Source of the DNA: Sva-07 sp963710625
Lineage (GTDB): Bacteria > Actinomycetota > Acidimicrobiia > Acidimicrobiales > Ilumatobacteraceae
Assembly (NCBI GenBank): GCA_963710625.1
Contig: CAVQBG010000035.1
Location: 4,397-68,396, forward strand
Direction: 5' to 3'
Length of the DNA stretch: 64,000 nucleotides
Made by a program: the position numbers and the translations under genes. The notes beneath the pieces were generated by a model. It was not told the DNA's origin. It made no database searches and was given only the letters and a program-made list of their open reading frames with translations. Positions 16,230 through 25,096 of the stretch are shown piece after piece (position 1 is the stretch's first letter; each line of letters opens with the position of its first letter).

Positions 16230-17224
16230 GGTGACTCCTTGCCGGACAGGGCCGGGTTGTTGGGGGTGGAAGCGGTGTCGTCGGAGGCGGGTGCCCGCGA
16301 CCGCATGGCCACGACGGCCAGGATCGCCACGAGCACACCAGGGATGACGAAGAACCAGGGGAAGAGGTCGAACGACGGCAGCGCGTCGACGGCTTCGTAG
16401 TTGTCGACGTTGTCGCTCATCGTGGCGACCATCGGGTTGAAGTCGGTGAGGATCATCGGCCAGTCGGCCGACCACTGGGCGATCGCCGGGAAGTCGGTCG
16501 TGCTGCCGCCGGCCTCGACGAGCAGCGGCAGTGCGTTGGCCCGCAACTGCCCCTCGGCGGCTCCGAGCGTGACGAAGTAGCCCTGAACCGACTGCACCCG
16601 TTCCCGGGTCATCATCGGCCGGAAGTCGTCGATCATGTCGGCGCCCTGCGGCGCGCGGTCGAACATCTGGAACGCGACGGGTGCCGCCACGACGGCGATG
16701 CCCAGGCCGAACAGCACCCACAGGGCCGGGCGGGCGCGGTTCGACGGTGTGCGTCGCTGGTACAACGCGACGCCGGCGGCCGCGACGATCAACGCGCCGG
16801 GGATGACGAAGAACCAGGGGAACATCGGGAACGGCGGCAAGGCGGCGACAGCGGCGTAGTTGTCGAGGTTTGCTTCCATGCGATCGATCAGATCGGTCAT
16901 GTCGGCGTCGACGTTGGGCCACTGCTCGTTCAGGTTGACGACCGAGGCGAGCACGACGTCGTACTGCGATGCCTCGACCGCGCCCGACGCCACGAGTGCA
17001 TCGCGGAGCGAGTCGACCGACTCGGTGTTGGCGGCGTCGATCTCCTCCAGGTACCCGCGGAAACGCTCGACCTGCTCGATCGTCATGTACGGCTCGAAGT
17101 CGTCGATCATGTCGCCGCCGAGCGGGGCCCGGCCGAACATCTGGAACACGAAGGGCGCAACGATCATCCCGATCCCGACGATCAGCGCTCCGATGATCGG
17201 CAGGTTCCGACTTCGCCCTTGCAT
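16226..17224 (-). CDS. Internally duplicated membrane protein of unknown function
   Basis: This 332-residue protein is two copies of one unit of about 155 residues. Each unit has a membrane helix, then FQMFGRAPLGGDMIDDFEPYMT (first) or FQMFDRAPQGADMIDDFRPMMT (second). An extracytoplasmic helical stretch follows, then PWFFVIPG leading into another membrane helix. Both units thus place about 100 residues outside the membrane between two helices. The ATG at 17222-17224 is family-consistent and its stop overlaps the lipoprotein start. Function is unknown. A membrane complex with the lipoprotein is a reasonable guess. Confidence 0.8.
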   Translation of the reverse strand: MQGRSRNLPIIGALIVGIGMIVAPFVFQMFGRAPLGGDMIDDFEPYMTIEQVERFRGYLEEIDAANTESVDSLRDALVASGAVEASQYDVVLASVVNLNEQWPNVDADMTDLIDRMEANLDNYAAVAALPPFPMFPWFFVIPGALIVAAAGVALYQRRTPSNRARPALWVLFGLGIAVVAAPVAFQMFDRAPQGADMIDDFRPMMTRERVQSVQGYFVTLGAAEGQLRANALPLLVEAGGSTTDFPAIAQWSADWPMILTDFNPMVATMSDNVDNYEAVDALPSFDLFPWFFVIPGVLVAILAVVAMRSRAPASDDTASTPNNPALSGKESP

Positions 17225-17327
17225 GACACTCCCGTCCTGGGCCGGTGCGGCCAGGCTCCATTCTCCGCCTGTGCCGTCGACGCCCACAGGGGCGAAGGTC
17301 ACGGCCGTGTTCGGGTGCGTCAGTCGA

Positions 17328-17740
17328 TCAGCTCGGCGGGCACCAGACGCCGAACACGGCGCCGTCGGGGTTGGCGACATACCCGAAGCTGAGGCCGTTC
17401 GGCATCGTCTGGGCCTCGGAGATCACGGAGCCACCGGCGTTGCGGGCGGCGTCGATGGCCGCGGTGACGTCGGGCACCTGGGCCATGAAGATCGCGTCGC
17501 TGGGGTAGCCGCCGCCGTTGTCGACGAGCCCGCCCCCGATCGGTGCGCCCTCGCCGAGTTGGATCATCGTGTATCCCGGCATCGAGTCGTCGTCGAAGGT
17601 CCAGCCGAGCACGGAGCCGTAGAACTCCTTCGCTCGCGGGGGTCGGCGGTGTGGACCTCGAACCAGGTGACCGCGTGCGGTGTCGCCGTTGCACCGGTGG
17701 ACGTGGTCGTGGTGGATGTGGATGTGGACGTGTTGCTCAT
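17328..17740 (-). pseudogene. VOC-family (glyoxalase fold) protein, frameshifted
   Basis: From ATG 17738-17740 the reading MSNTSTSTST...HAVTWFEVHTADPRE leads into a VOC domain. One base is missing near 17634-17637. The second frame continues without a gap as AKEFYGSVLGWTFDDDSMPG and ends in DGAVFGVWCPPS. Restoring the base would give about 137 residues, the size of a single-domain CFP30B-like VOC protein. The rest is undamaged, so a sequencing error or a very recent mutation is likely. The likely role (small-molecule binding or lyase) is family knowledge only. Confidence 0.75.
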
Positions 17741-17794
17741 GCCGACGACGTTGAACCCCTCCGGCGACAACGGTGTGTCGGGGTTTCGCGGATT

Positions 17795-18493
17795 TCACTC
17801 TCCCAGGATCCCCCGCCCGATGAGATCGGGAATCGCCATCCTGCTGACATCGATCGAACGGTCGGGGGCGATCTCGTCGTGCATCACTGCGCCGCGGATG
17901 CGGTCGAGGCGGAACGCGCGCGGCGCATCCCGGAGACGGCACCATGCCCAGAGGTACCAGTTGGGATGGATCCCGAGCACCGCGACGGGCTCGACGACAC
18001 GGGCGGTCGGCTGACCGTCCTTGTCGACGTAGTCGAGTTCGAGCACGCGCCGCTGCACGATCGCGTGCTCGACGACCGCGGGCGGGCGAGGCCGGCCGGG
18101 CGGCCCGTCGAACAGGCGGATGCGGGATGCCAACTCGCGGGCCCCGGTCGCGTCGACCTCGTGGAGGACGGCGAGGATCTTCTGCAGCGCGCTTCGCCCC
18201 GCCTGGGTGAAGGGCGTCGCCGACGGCTGGGCGAGCGCGGTGGCGATCGCCGCGACCTCGGCGGCCGACAAGTTGAGCGGCGGCAGCGTGTGCTGCACGT
18301 CGATCGCGTAGCCGCCGCGCCGACCGGTCGTGGCGTAGATCGGGACACCGGACTGCTGGAGTGCAGAGAGATCACGTTCGATCGTGCGCGTGCTGACCTC
18401 GAACCGATCGGCGAGCCACGTCGTCGACCGGTGATCGGGCGCGACCGCTCGTAGTTCCTCGACGAGGGCGTACAGGCGGTCGGTCCGGTTCAC
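17795..18493 (-). CDS. HTH/WYL-domain transcriptional regulator
   Basis: This 232-residue regulator has an N-terminal winged helix (STTWLADRFEVSTRTIERDL, residues 23-42). Its C-terminal WYL domain contains HPNWYLWAWCRLRDAPRAFR. WYL proteins sense ligands, often nucleic-acid related, and act as repressors or activators. The GTG at 18491-18493 overlaps the stop of the upstream CoA-transferase gene (GTGA), so it may regulate that gene. The family usually has about 230-320 residues, so it is a short but plausible full-length form. Confidence 0.88.
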   Translation of the reverse strand: MNRTDRLYALVEELRAVAPDHRSTTWLADRFEVSTRTIERDLSALQQSGVPIYATTGRRGGYAIDVQHTLPPLNLSAAEVAAIATALAQPSATPFTQAGRSALQKILAVLHEVDATGARELASRIRLFDGPPGRPRPPAVVEHAIVQRRVLELDYVDKDGQPTARVVEPVAVLGIHPNWYLWAWCRLRDAPRAFRLDRIRGAVMHDEIAPDRSIDVSRMAIPDLIGRGILGE

Positions 18494-19854
18494 CAGCTCA
18501 ACGTCCCGTCGCCGAGCGGGGTGGTCGGGAGCGTCCACCCGACGTCCAGCCCGTCGATCTCGACGCACGGACCGAGATGGTCGACCACCCCGAAACCCGA
18601 CTCGGAGCGCATCAGCTTCGGGGCGAACCCGGTTGGCGTCCCGACCTCCTCGCGGCGGCCCACACGCTGGATCCACACGGCGGTCTGACAGAGCGAGCCG
18701 TCGACCCGCTTCGACCGGTCGTCGTCGAGCGACGCGTCGAGCGCCTCCAGGACCCCCGCCGCCATCACGAAGCCCGTCGTGTAGTCGGTGAACGCGCAGG
18801 GCAGCATCGCCGGCTTCTCCTCGCCGAGCGGATCCAGGCACAGCCCGCTCGTCGACTGCGCCAGCTGCTCCCACCCGGCGCGGTCCGCCCACGGCCCGTC
18901 GTGCCCGAATGCCGAGACCGATCCGTAGACGCCGCCGAACCCGTCGGTGCGCAACGAATGCTCATCGAGCCCGTACCTCGCCACGACACCTGGGCGATAG
19001 CCCTGGACGACGACATCGGCGTCGAGCGCGACCCGGCGAAGTGCAGCGAGATCGTCGGGCTCGGTGAAGTCGGCGTGGGCCTGGCGCTTGCCGTGCCCGG
19101 TGTCGACCACGAAGGCCGGCACGACGGGAACGTTCGGGCCGCGCACGTGGAGTACGTCCGCACCGAACGCGGCCAGGGTCCGCCCGCACGTCGGCCCGGC
19201 GAGCACCCGGGTGAGGTCGAGCACGCGGAGGCCGTCGAGCGGGCGCGCCGGTGACGGTGACCATCGCACGCGGGCGGCACCGCCGGCGTCGCGATGCTCG
19301 ACGGTCGACCACGCGTGCACGAGCTCGCCCTGTGGGTGCTGCCGCCACTCGTCCTCGCTGCGAATGATCGCCGAACAGCCTCGCCGCTCGGCGATCGCGT
19401 CCTCCAGCGCGCCCGACTCCCACGTGCCCACCGATGCGCCGATCCTCGCCTCGTCGGCGTCGACCGGCAGGTCGAGCACCGATGCCAAACGCTCCACCAG
19501 CGGTGGGAACCCGCCGTGCAGATGGATCCAACGACCGTCGGCGCACCGGTACCGGCCGACCCACGGGTTCTCGGCGTTGGTTCTCGCCATCGACTCGCCG
19601 TCGACGCGCATGACCGCGAATCCGATCGTCGCGGCCGCAGCGTCGCCGACATCGGTCCGCACCTGCCCCGGGTCACCGCCGGCGCGGCGCGCGAGCCGAG
19701 CGGCTGCCGCACCGGCCTGAGCCAATGCCACCGCTGCCACCTCACCGACCGGCCACGGCGTGGCCAACACCGGGTCCTGCCCGGTGACATCGGCGGCCCC
19801 GTCGAAGTTCCATCCCGCGAGGTCCGCGATGCGTGCGATCTGCGCATGCTCCAT
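18490..19854 (-). CDS. Family III CoA-transferase-like protein with swapped halves
   Basis: This 454-residue protein belongs to the CaiB/BaiF family, but the order of its parts is unusual. The segment that normally starts these proteins (LDGLRVLDLTRVLAGPTCGR) appears only near residue 218. The segment that normally ends them (YRCADGRWIHLHGGFPPLVE) lies near residue 110. The catalytic aspartate context (CAFTDYTTGFVMAAGVLEAL) is kept. It would move CoA between carboxylic acids. The ATG at 19852-19854 is preferred, and an in-frame start at 19893 would add 13 residues. The WYL regulator follows with a 4-bp overlap. Confidence 0.8.
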   Translation of the reverse strand: MEHAQIARIADLAGWNFDGAADVTGQDPVLATPWPVGEVAAVALAQAGAAAARLARRAGGDPGQVRTDVGDAAAATIGFAVMRVDGESMARTNAENPWVGRYRCADGRWIHLHGGFPPLVERLASVLDLPVDADEARIGASVGTWESGALEDAIAERRGCSAIIRSEDEWRQHPQGELVHAWSTVEHRDAGGAARVRWSPSPARPLDGLRVLDLTRVLAGPTCGRTLAAFGADVLHVRGPNVPVVPAFVVDTGHGKRQAHADFTEPDDLAALRRVALDADVVVQGYRPGVVARYGLDEHSLRTDGFGGVYGSVSAFGHDGPWADRAGWEQLAQSTSGLCLDPLGEEKPAMLPCAFTDYTTGFVMAAGVLEALDASLDDDRSKRVDGSLCQTAVWIQRVGRREEVGTPTGFAPKLMRSESGFGVVDHLGPCVEIDGLDVGWTLPTTPLGDGTLSW

Positions 19855-19960
19855 CGACACATCTTTGCCGTCGGGATCACACCGTGCGACCACAGCGACC
19901 GGACGGGTGCTGGTGGTCGCGATCCTCGCGAGACGAGCGTGGGGCCAGAACCGGGGCCGA

Positions 19961-20371
19961 TCAGAGGGTGCCGTCAGGGAACAGACAGAACGGGTGTCCG
20001 TCGGGGTCGATCATCACGCGTACGTCGTCCTGTGGCTGATCGTCGGCAAGCCGGGCGCCCTGCTCGATCGCCCAGCGCACCGCTGCGCCGAGATCGGCGA
20101 CGCCGATGTCAAGGTGCATCATCATCGTCGGCTCGCCCGCTCGGCCGGGCCAGGTCGGCGCCCGGTGGTGCGGTTCCCACTGGATCTCGATCTTCATGTC
20201 GCCGTCCGGTGATCGCAGCATCGCCCATCCGTCGGTTGCCGCCATGCCGGGACGCGGGCCCTCGCGTCGCACGATCGGCCAGCCGAGGAAGCGTGCGTAG
20301 AACTCGGCGAGCGCGATCGGGTCGCTCGAATCGAGCGTCGGCCCGGAGATCCGCATGGTCGGTCGGTTCAT
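19961..20371 (-). CDS. VOC-family (glyoxalase/bleomycin-resistance fold) protein
   Basis: This 136-residue protein contains the two beta-alpha-beta-beta-beta modules of the VOC fold. The first has PIALAEFYARFLGWPIVRRE and the second HLDIGVADLGAAVRWAIEQG, ending in MIDPDGHPFCLFPDGTL. Candidate metal ligands are H107-type and glutamate residues in the strands, but not all can be assigned by eye. The ATG at 20369-20371 was used. MRISGP five residues later is an alternative. The substrate is unknown. Confidence 0.85.
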   Translation of the reverse strand: MNRPTMRISGPTLDSSDPIALAEFYARFLGWPIVRREGPRPGMAATDGWAMLRSPDGDMKIEIQWEPHHRAPTWPGRAGEPTMMMHLDIGVADLGAAVRWAIEQGARLADDQPQDDVRVMIDPDGHPFCLFPDGTL

Positions 20372-20458
20372 CGAGCCCCATCGTCGCGCCCGCTGCCATC
20401 TCGGGCCAGAGTTGTCGGGCGGACGAACTCACCGGTCGGGCCGGTGACCCCGCCCGAC

Positions 20459-21337
20459 TCAGCGGGTGCCGGTGAGTGTCGGGAGCAGGGCTTTGGCCAC
20501 GTCAGCGGGACGTTCTTCGTGGGAGAACAGGCCGGCGCCCTCGACGACCTCGATCTGGGCGTCGGGGAAACCGCCGACCATCGCCCTGGCTCGCTCGACG
20601 GGGAAGAACGGGTCCTTGTCGCCCCACACGAGCTGCACCGGCACGTCGATCCGACGGTGGATGTCGGCGAGATCGGTGACGTGTCGCATGTCGAAGCTTC
20701 GGAGCAGCTTCACCGCGGCGTCGCAGTGGAGCCGGCTCTCGTGCAGCGGCGTGAGGAAGAACTCGGCGAACTCGCCACCGAGCAATGAGCGGTCGGCGAA
20801 CGCGTCGCCGAAGACGGCACGGGACCTGACGATCCTCGGCTTGCCCGCGACCCAGCCGAGCCCGGCGCTGAGACCCGGAAGATGCCGAGAAGCGATGAAG
20901 GACTTGAACCGCCAACTCGGATCCGGTGGTTCGGTGTTGATCAGGCCCATGGCGCGCAGGCGAGGATCGCCGACCATCGCGTGGCGGGCGATCATGCCGC
21001 CGCTGTCGTGGCCGACGACCGCGACCCGGTCGAGTTCGAGGAGGTCGACGACTCGTCGGACGGTCTCGATGTGCTGCGCGATCGACATCGGCGTGTCGGC
21101 ATCGAAGCGGCTCGAGCCCGCGGAGGGGAGGTCGACGAGGTGGCAGGTCACGTGGTCGACGAGGTGCGGAAGGAGCTTGCGGAAGGTTGCAGAGCTGACG
21201 GGCCACCCGTGGACGAACAACACGTCGGGTCCTGCGCCGACGACGCGGTAGGCAGCCTCACCCGCACCGACGTCGAGGAATCGATCGGGAGCGCGACGGA
21301 ACAGACCGGATGCTTCGGTTTCGGTCATCGTTGACAT
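20459..21337 (-). CDS. Alpha/beta hydrolase, dehalogenase/epoxide-hydrolase type
   Basis: This 292-residue cytoplasmic hydrolase has the oxyanion motif VLFVHGWP (residues 39-46). Its nucleophile elbow is VVGHDSGG, with Asp111 as the nucleophile. A late acid is near VWGDKDPF and the catalytic His is in GLFSHEERP. An aspartate nucleophile points to ester-intermediate enzymes (haloalkane or haloacetate dehalogenases, epoxide hydrolases) rather than serine esterases. It is divergent from a TetR regulator, with an inverted repeat between them, which suggests substrate-induced control. Confidence 0.88.
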   Translation of the reverse strand: MSTMTETEASGLFRRAPDRFLDVGAGEAAYRVVGAGPDVLFVHGWPVSSATFRKLLPHLVDHVTCHLVDLPSAGSSRFDADTPMSIAQHIETVRRVVDLLELDRVAVVGHDSGGMIARHAMVGDPRLRAMGLINTEPPDPSWRFKSFIASRHLPGLSAGLGWVAGKPRIVRSRAVFGDAFADRSLLGGEFAEFFLTPLHESRLHCDAAVKLLRSFDMRHVTDLADIHRRIDVPVQLVWGDKDPFFPVERARAMVGGFPDAQIEVVEGAGLFSHEERPADVAKALLPTLTGTR

Positions 21338-21375
21338 CAGGGTCCTCCAGCTGAACGGCTGCGGTTTGGCATGAT

Positions 21376-21418
21376 CTGTAGTGACAACTGCAGACCCTAT
21401 TCGTAGCGATCACTACAG
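21376..21418. promoter_or_regulatory. Likely TetR operator between divergent genes
   Basis: CTGTAGTG (21376-21383) and CACTACAG (21411-21418) are perfect inverted copies 27 bp apart in the 92-bp gap between the hydrolase and TetR starts. An inner imperfect repeat (TAGTGACAACTG) overlaps the left arm. The position fits autoregulation and control of the hydrolase. Confidence 0.6.
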
Positions 21419-21429
21419 TCAAGGCCGGG

Positions 21430-21966
21430 ATGGGATACCGACACACCAAAGAGGAGATCCTCGACGGGGCGCTCGCCGCCGCGATCGACGACGGTCTCAG
21501 CCAGCTCACCTTCGGACGCGTGGCCAAGCGGCTCGGCATCAACGACCGCACCGTCGTGTACTACTTCCCGACCAAGGACGCCCTGATCACCGACGTGGTG
21601 ATGTCGATGGGGCTCCAGCTCCAGCAGACGCTCGGCGAGGCGTTCTCGACCCCGGCCGCAGATCACCTCGAACTGGCCCGTGCGGCATGGCCCGTGCTCG
21701 CCCGCGACGAGGACGACCGGATCTTCGCGCTGTTCTTCGAGGCCAACGGGCTCGCGGCGACCGGCCGGGCGCCGTTCGTCACGCTCGTCCCCCAGTTGGT
21801 CGAGGCGTGGATCGACTGGGTCACCGGTTTCCTGACCGGAACGGCGAGCGAGCGACGCGCCGAGGCTGCAGCTGCGATCGCCGTCATCGACGGGCTCCTG
21901 CTGCTCCGCCTGCTCGCGGGTCCCGCTGTCGCCGCTCACGCAGCGGCTCGTCTCGGCGTGGCGTAG
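21430..21966 (+). CDS. TetR-family transcriptional regulator
   Basis: This 178-residue regulator has a typical TetR DNA-binding domain (residues 5-50: KEEILDGALAAAIDDG, then FGRVAKRLGINDRTVVYYFP). An all-helical ligand-binding domain follows. It is read away from the hydrolase gene, and the intergenic inverted repeat is its probable target. The ligand is likely the hydrolase substrate, as in many divergent TetR pairs, but this is inferred. Confidence 0.9.
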   Translation: MGYRHTKEEILDGALAAAIDDGLSQLTFGRVAKRLGINDRTVVYYFPTKDALITDVVMSMGLQLQQTLGEAFSTPAADHLELARAAWPVLARDEDDRIFALFFEANGLAATGRAPFVTLVPQLVEAWIDWVTGFLTGTASERRAEAAAAIAVIDGLLLLRLLAGPAVAAHAAARLGVA

Positions 21967-22032
21967 TCCCGCGCGCGTCTGCGTCAGCGAGTACCGCCGG
22001 ACACGACGTTGTTGCTGACACAGAACCGGGAG

Positions 22033-22048
22033 TCCGCAATCTTGCGGA
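22033..22048. terminator. Short hairpin between convergent genes
   Basis: TCCGCAA and TTGCGGA form a tight stem between the TetR stop (21966) and the TPP enzyme stop (22055). A weaker stem CTGCGTCAGC/GCTGACACAG surrounds its left side. No T-tract is present. Confidence 0.4.
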
Positions 22049-22054
22049 AGACGG

Positions 22055-23593
22055 CTACAACACGGCTTCGATCAGGCGGGGGCCGGACTGCGACATCGCC
22101 GACGCGAACGCATCTCGGAACGCGTCGATCGAGTCGACCCGCGCTGCCTCGACACCCATGCCGGTCGCCAACGACACCCAGTCGAGGTCGGGGTTGCCGA
22201 TGTCGAGCATCGACAGCGCCTGCGGGCCGCTGTCGGCGCCGACTCGCTGCAGCTCGATGTTGAGGATCCCGTACGAGCGGTTGGCGAAGATCACCGTCGT
22301 CACGTCGAGCTGCTCTCGCGCCATCGTCCACAACGCCTGCACCGTGTACATCGCCCCACCGTCGCCGTGCAGACACACCACCTTGCGATCCGGACACGCC
22401 ACGGCTGCGCCAGCCGCGAGCGGGAGCCCCTGGCCGATCGCGCCGCCGGTCAACGACAGCACGTCGTGAGGCGCGGCCGTGCCGAGCGCGATGGCCGGGC
22501 CGAGACTCGAGGTCGCCCCCTCGTCCGACACGATCGCCCCCTCGGGGAGGAGCCGTGCGATCACCTGCCCGATCGTGAACTGATCGAACGATCCGGTCGG
22601 GTGATCGGGCACCTGGAGGGGCGCGACCACACCGGCAGTTCCCGCGCCCAGCACCTCCGCGACCTCGGTCAGTGCGCCGACGCCGTCCTCGTGCGGCTGC
22701 GCGAGGTACAGGATCTCTGCGTCCTCGGGTGAGCACCAGCTCGGCTTGCCGGGGTAGGCGAAGAAGGCAACCGGTGGTTTCGATCCGACGAGGATCAACT
22801 GCTCGATCGGCGCCAACGTCTCGACCAGTTGCTCCGCGAAGTAGGGCAATCGTTCGACGACGACTCGGCCCGCGCCGCGCTCGAGCCGCGGTGCGAACGT
22901 GTCGCAGAACAACCGGACACCGGTCGCGGCGGCGATGCGACCGGCGGCGGCGAGACCATCGCCGCGCAGCGAGGCGCCCCGCAGCAACAGTGCGGCGCGC
23001 TTCCCGTGGCGCAACGCCTCGACCGCCGCACCGACCGCGGCGGACGACACCGGCGCCGGCTCCGCAATCGGGAGCGGGTCCGCCGGGGGGCCGGCGTCGA
23101 GCCAGGCCACGTCGGCGGGAACGATCAGGGTCGCGATCTGGCCGGGCTCCGAGCGCGCAGCTCGCACGGCTCGGGCGCCGTCGGCGGCGACCGAGCCGGC
23201 GCTCGTCGACGAGTGGACCCAACCCGACACCGGGCGAGCGAAACCGACGATGTCGGAAGCGAGCGGTGCGTCGTACTGGGCGTGGTACGTGGCGTGATCG
23301 CCGACGATGTTCACGATCGGCGTCGCGGCTCGCCGGGCGTTGTGGAGGTTGGCCAACCCGTTCGCGAGTCCAGGGCCCAGATGCAGCAGGGTCGCCGCCG
23401 GCCGCTCGGCCATGCGGCCGTACCCGTCGGCCATGCCGGTGACCGCACCCTCGAACAGCCCGAGCACCGGTCGCATCCCCTCGACGCGGTCGACCGCGGA
23501 CACGAAGTGCATCTCCGATGTCCCGGGATTCGCGAAACACACCTCGACGCCGGCGTTCACCAGCGTGCGCAACAGACTCTCGGCACCGTTCAT
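22055..23593 (-). CDS. Thiamine-diphosphate enzyme, acetolactate synthase/benzoylformate decarboxylase-like
   Basis: This 512-residue protein has the three-domain layout of TPP decarboxylases and synthases. The activating glutamate is E48 (LGLFEGAVTGMADGYGR). The TPP/Mg motif is GDGGAMYTVQALW in the C-terminal domain, with the closing NRSYG. It resembles MdlC-type proteins that decarboxylate 2-oxo acids. No acetolactate-synthase regulatory subunit is nearby. The ATG at 23591-23593 begins the conserved MNGAESLLRTLVNAGVEVCF. The substrate is not assigned. Confidence 0.88.
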   Translation of the reverse strand: MNGAESLLRTLVNAGVEVCFANPGTSEMHFVSAVDRVEGMRPVLGLFEGAVTGMADGYGRMAERPAATLLHLGPGLANGLANLHNARRAATPIVNIVGDHATYHAQYDAPLASDIVGFARPVSGWVHSSTSAGSVAADGARAVRAARSEPGQIATLIVPADVAWLDAGPPADPLPIAEPAPVSSAAVGAAVEALRHGKRAALLLRGASLRGDGLAAAGRIAAATGVRLFCDTFAPRLERGAGRVVVERLPYFAEQLVETLAPIEQLILVGSKPPVAFFAYPGKPSWCSPEDAEILYLAQPHEDGVGALTEVAEVLGAGTAGVVAPLQVPDHPTGSFDQFTIGQVIARLLPEGAIVSDEGATSSLGPAIALGTAAPHDVLSLTGGAIGQGLPLAAGAAVACPDRKVVCLHGDGGAMYTVQALWTMAREQLDVTTVIFANRSYGILNIELQRVGADSGPQALSMLDIGNPDLDWVSLATGMGVEAARVDSIDAFRDAFASAMSQSGPRLIEAVL

Positions 23594-23669
23594 GTCTCCT
23601 CCTCGGTGCGTCAGTCTTGCCGCCGGACGACCCGACGGCGCGACCGGGGACTCGGTCCCGGCCCCGAGC

Positions 23670-24290
23670 TCACCGTCGAGGGCGAGAATGCTGTCGCGAC
23701 GCGACCGTGATGCCCGCGTCCCACCCGGGTGCCCGACCGCCTTGCGGTGGCCCGCCGGCACGAACCACCAGCCCGCTGACGGTGAGGATCCAGGACACGA
23801 CCGAGTTCGAGTTCCACATCTCGCCCGCACGCAGTTCGTCGCGCCCCCACACCGGGGTCGGCACGCCGGGCACGGCGTCGAGGGCCGCGGCGACGTCCCG
23901 CTCCTCGTTCGAGACCCGGACCGGATCCCCCACTGCAGCAGCGAGGTCCGGGATCGTGCCGTTGCGCCAGCGGCGGATCTCGTAGCGGAAGATGCGGACC
24001 CGTCGTACCCATGCGGTTCCCACCGCCCCGACGGCCACGACCCCACGATCGGTCGGCGCTCGGGATCCGCCCGGCACGGGTGTCATCTCGATGAAGTACT
24101 CGTCGGCACCGAGGGACGCGACCAGCGCGGAGTGGTACAGATCGCACGGCGACCGTCGGCCCCATTTCGCGGCGATCGCCTCGAACGTCCGGCCGCTGAA
24201 CTGGACCACCCGGTTCCCTGCGCCGAGCGGGATCCAGTACAGGTCGAGCGACGCGCTCGGTGGCGCGTGCGTGCGAGCGTCGTCGTCCAT
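23670..24290 (-). CDS. Conserved hypothetical protein
   Basis: This 206-residue soluble protein starts MDDDARTHAPPSASLDLYWI. It has an aromatic, strand-rich core (HSALVASLGADEYFIEMTPV, later NSNSVVSWILTVSGL) and a Pro/Gly/Arg-rich tail. I do not recognise the family. It starts 12 bp after the ABC permease stop and probably belongs to that operon. The gap to the TPP gene is 76 bp. Confidence 0.65.
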   Translation of the reverse strand: MDDDARTHAPPSASLDLYWIPLGAGNRVVQFSGRTFEAIAAKWGRRSPCDLYHSALVASLGADEYFIEMTPVPGGSRAPTDRGVVAVGAVGTAWVRRVRIFRYEIRRWRNGTIPDLAAAVGDPVRVSNEERDVAAALDAVPGVPTPVWGRDELRAGEMWNSNSVVSWILTVSGLVVRAGGPPQGGRAPGWDAGITVASRQHSRPRR

Positions 24291-24301
24291 CCTCGGCACC
24301 G

Positions 24302-25096
24302 CTACACGACGTCGCGTCGGACGACGGCCGCGAGTCCGACCGCGGCCGGGACGGCGGCCCACAGCGCGAGCGCAATGACGGCAGCGACGACCGACACCTC
24401 GGAGGTGACGCCGGAGAGCACTCCGGCGAGGGTGGTCGGCATCCACGACGCAGTCTCGCTCACGAGCTGCACCACGAGCCCCGGGGCGATGATCAGGACG
24501 AAGAACGCGATGGTCACGGCCCCGCCGGTGTTGCGCACGATGTTGCCGATGCCGGTACCGAGGATCGCTCCCGTCGCCCCGCAGTACATCGCCGCCACGA
24601 GCAGCCGAGTGACGACGGCGCCCGAGACGAGGAATCCGAAGTCGGTGGACGGGAGCGTCAACGCAACCGCGACCATCGTCAGCGCCGCGCCGATCAGCCC
24701 GAGCACGCCGCCGACGAAGCCGACCGCGGTCAGCTGGGCGAGCACCGCGCGGTGACGGCGCGGGCTGGCGAGAAACGTCGGCACCACCGTGCCGTAGCCG
24801 TACCCGCGGGCAACCGCGAGCGCCCCGAACAGCGTCGCCCCCATGAACGCGTTCGCGGCGAACGCCATGAGCGACTGCTGGTCGTCGGCGGTGGCGATGA
24901 AGCCCTTGCTGCCGTCCATGTCGGTACCGAACGCAACCGCCGCACCGTTGATCGCGGCGATCACGACGAGCACGGCGACGAAGATCCACGGCATCTTCGT
25001 GCTCGTGATCTTGCGGAGTTCGGCGCGCACGAGCCGGGACCAACGGGCGCGGTCGGGTCGAATCGGAGCCGACCGATCGGTGATGGCGCTGGTCAT
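24302..25096 (-). CDS. ABC-2 type export permease
   Basis: This 264-residue membrane protein has six hydrophobic segments after a short basic N-terminus (RLVRAELRKITSTKMPW). That start is typical of NatB/ABC-2 permeases. It should form the channel for the ATPase encoded just upstream, whose stop overlaps this ATG by 4 bp. The exported substrate is unknown. Relatives move drugs, lipids or ions. Confidence 0.85.
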   Translation of the reverse strand: MTSAITDRSAPIRPDRARWSRLVRAELRKITSTKMPWIFVAVLVVIAAINGAAVAFGTDMDGSKGFIATADDQQSLMAFAANAFMGATLFGALAVARGYGYGTVVPTFLASPRRHRAVLAQLTAVGFVGGVLGLIGAALTMVAVALTLPSTDFGFLVSGAVVTRLLVAAMYCGATGAILGTGIGNIVRNTGGAVTIAFFVLIIAPGLVVQLVSETASWMPTTLAGVLSGVTSEVSVVAAVIALALWAAVPAAVGLAAVVRRDVV

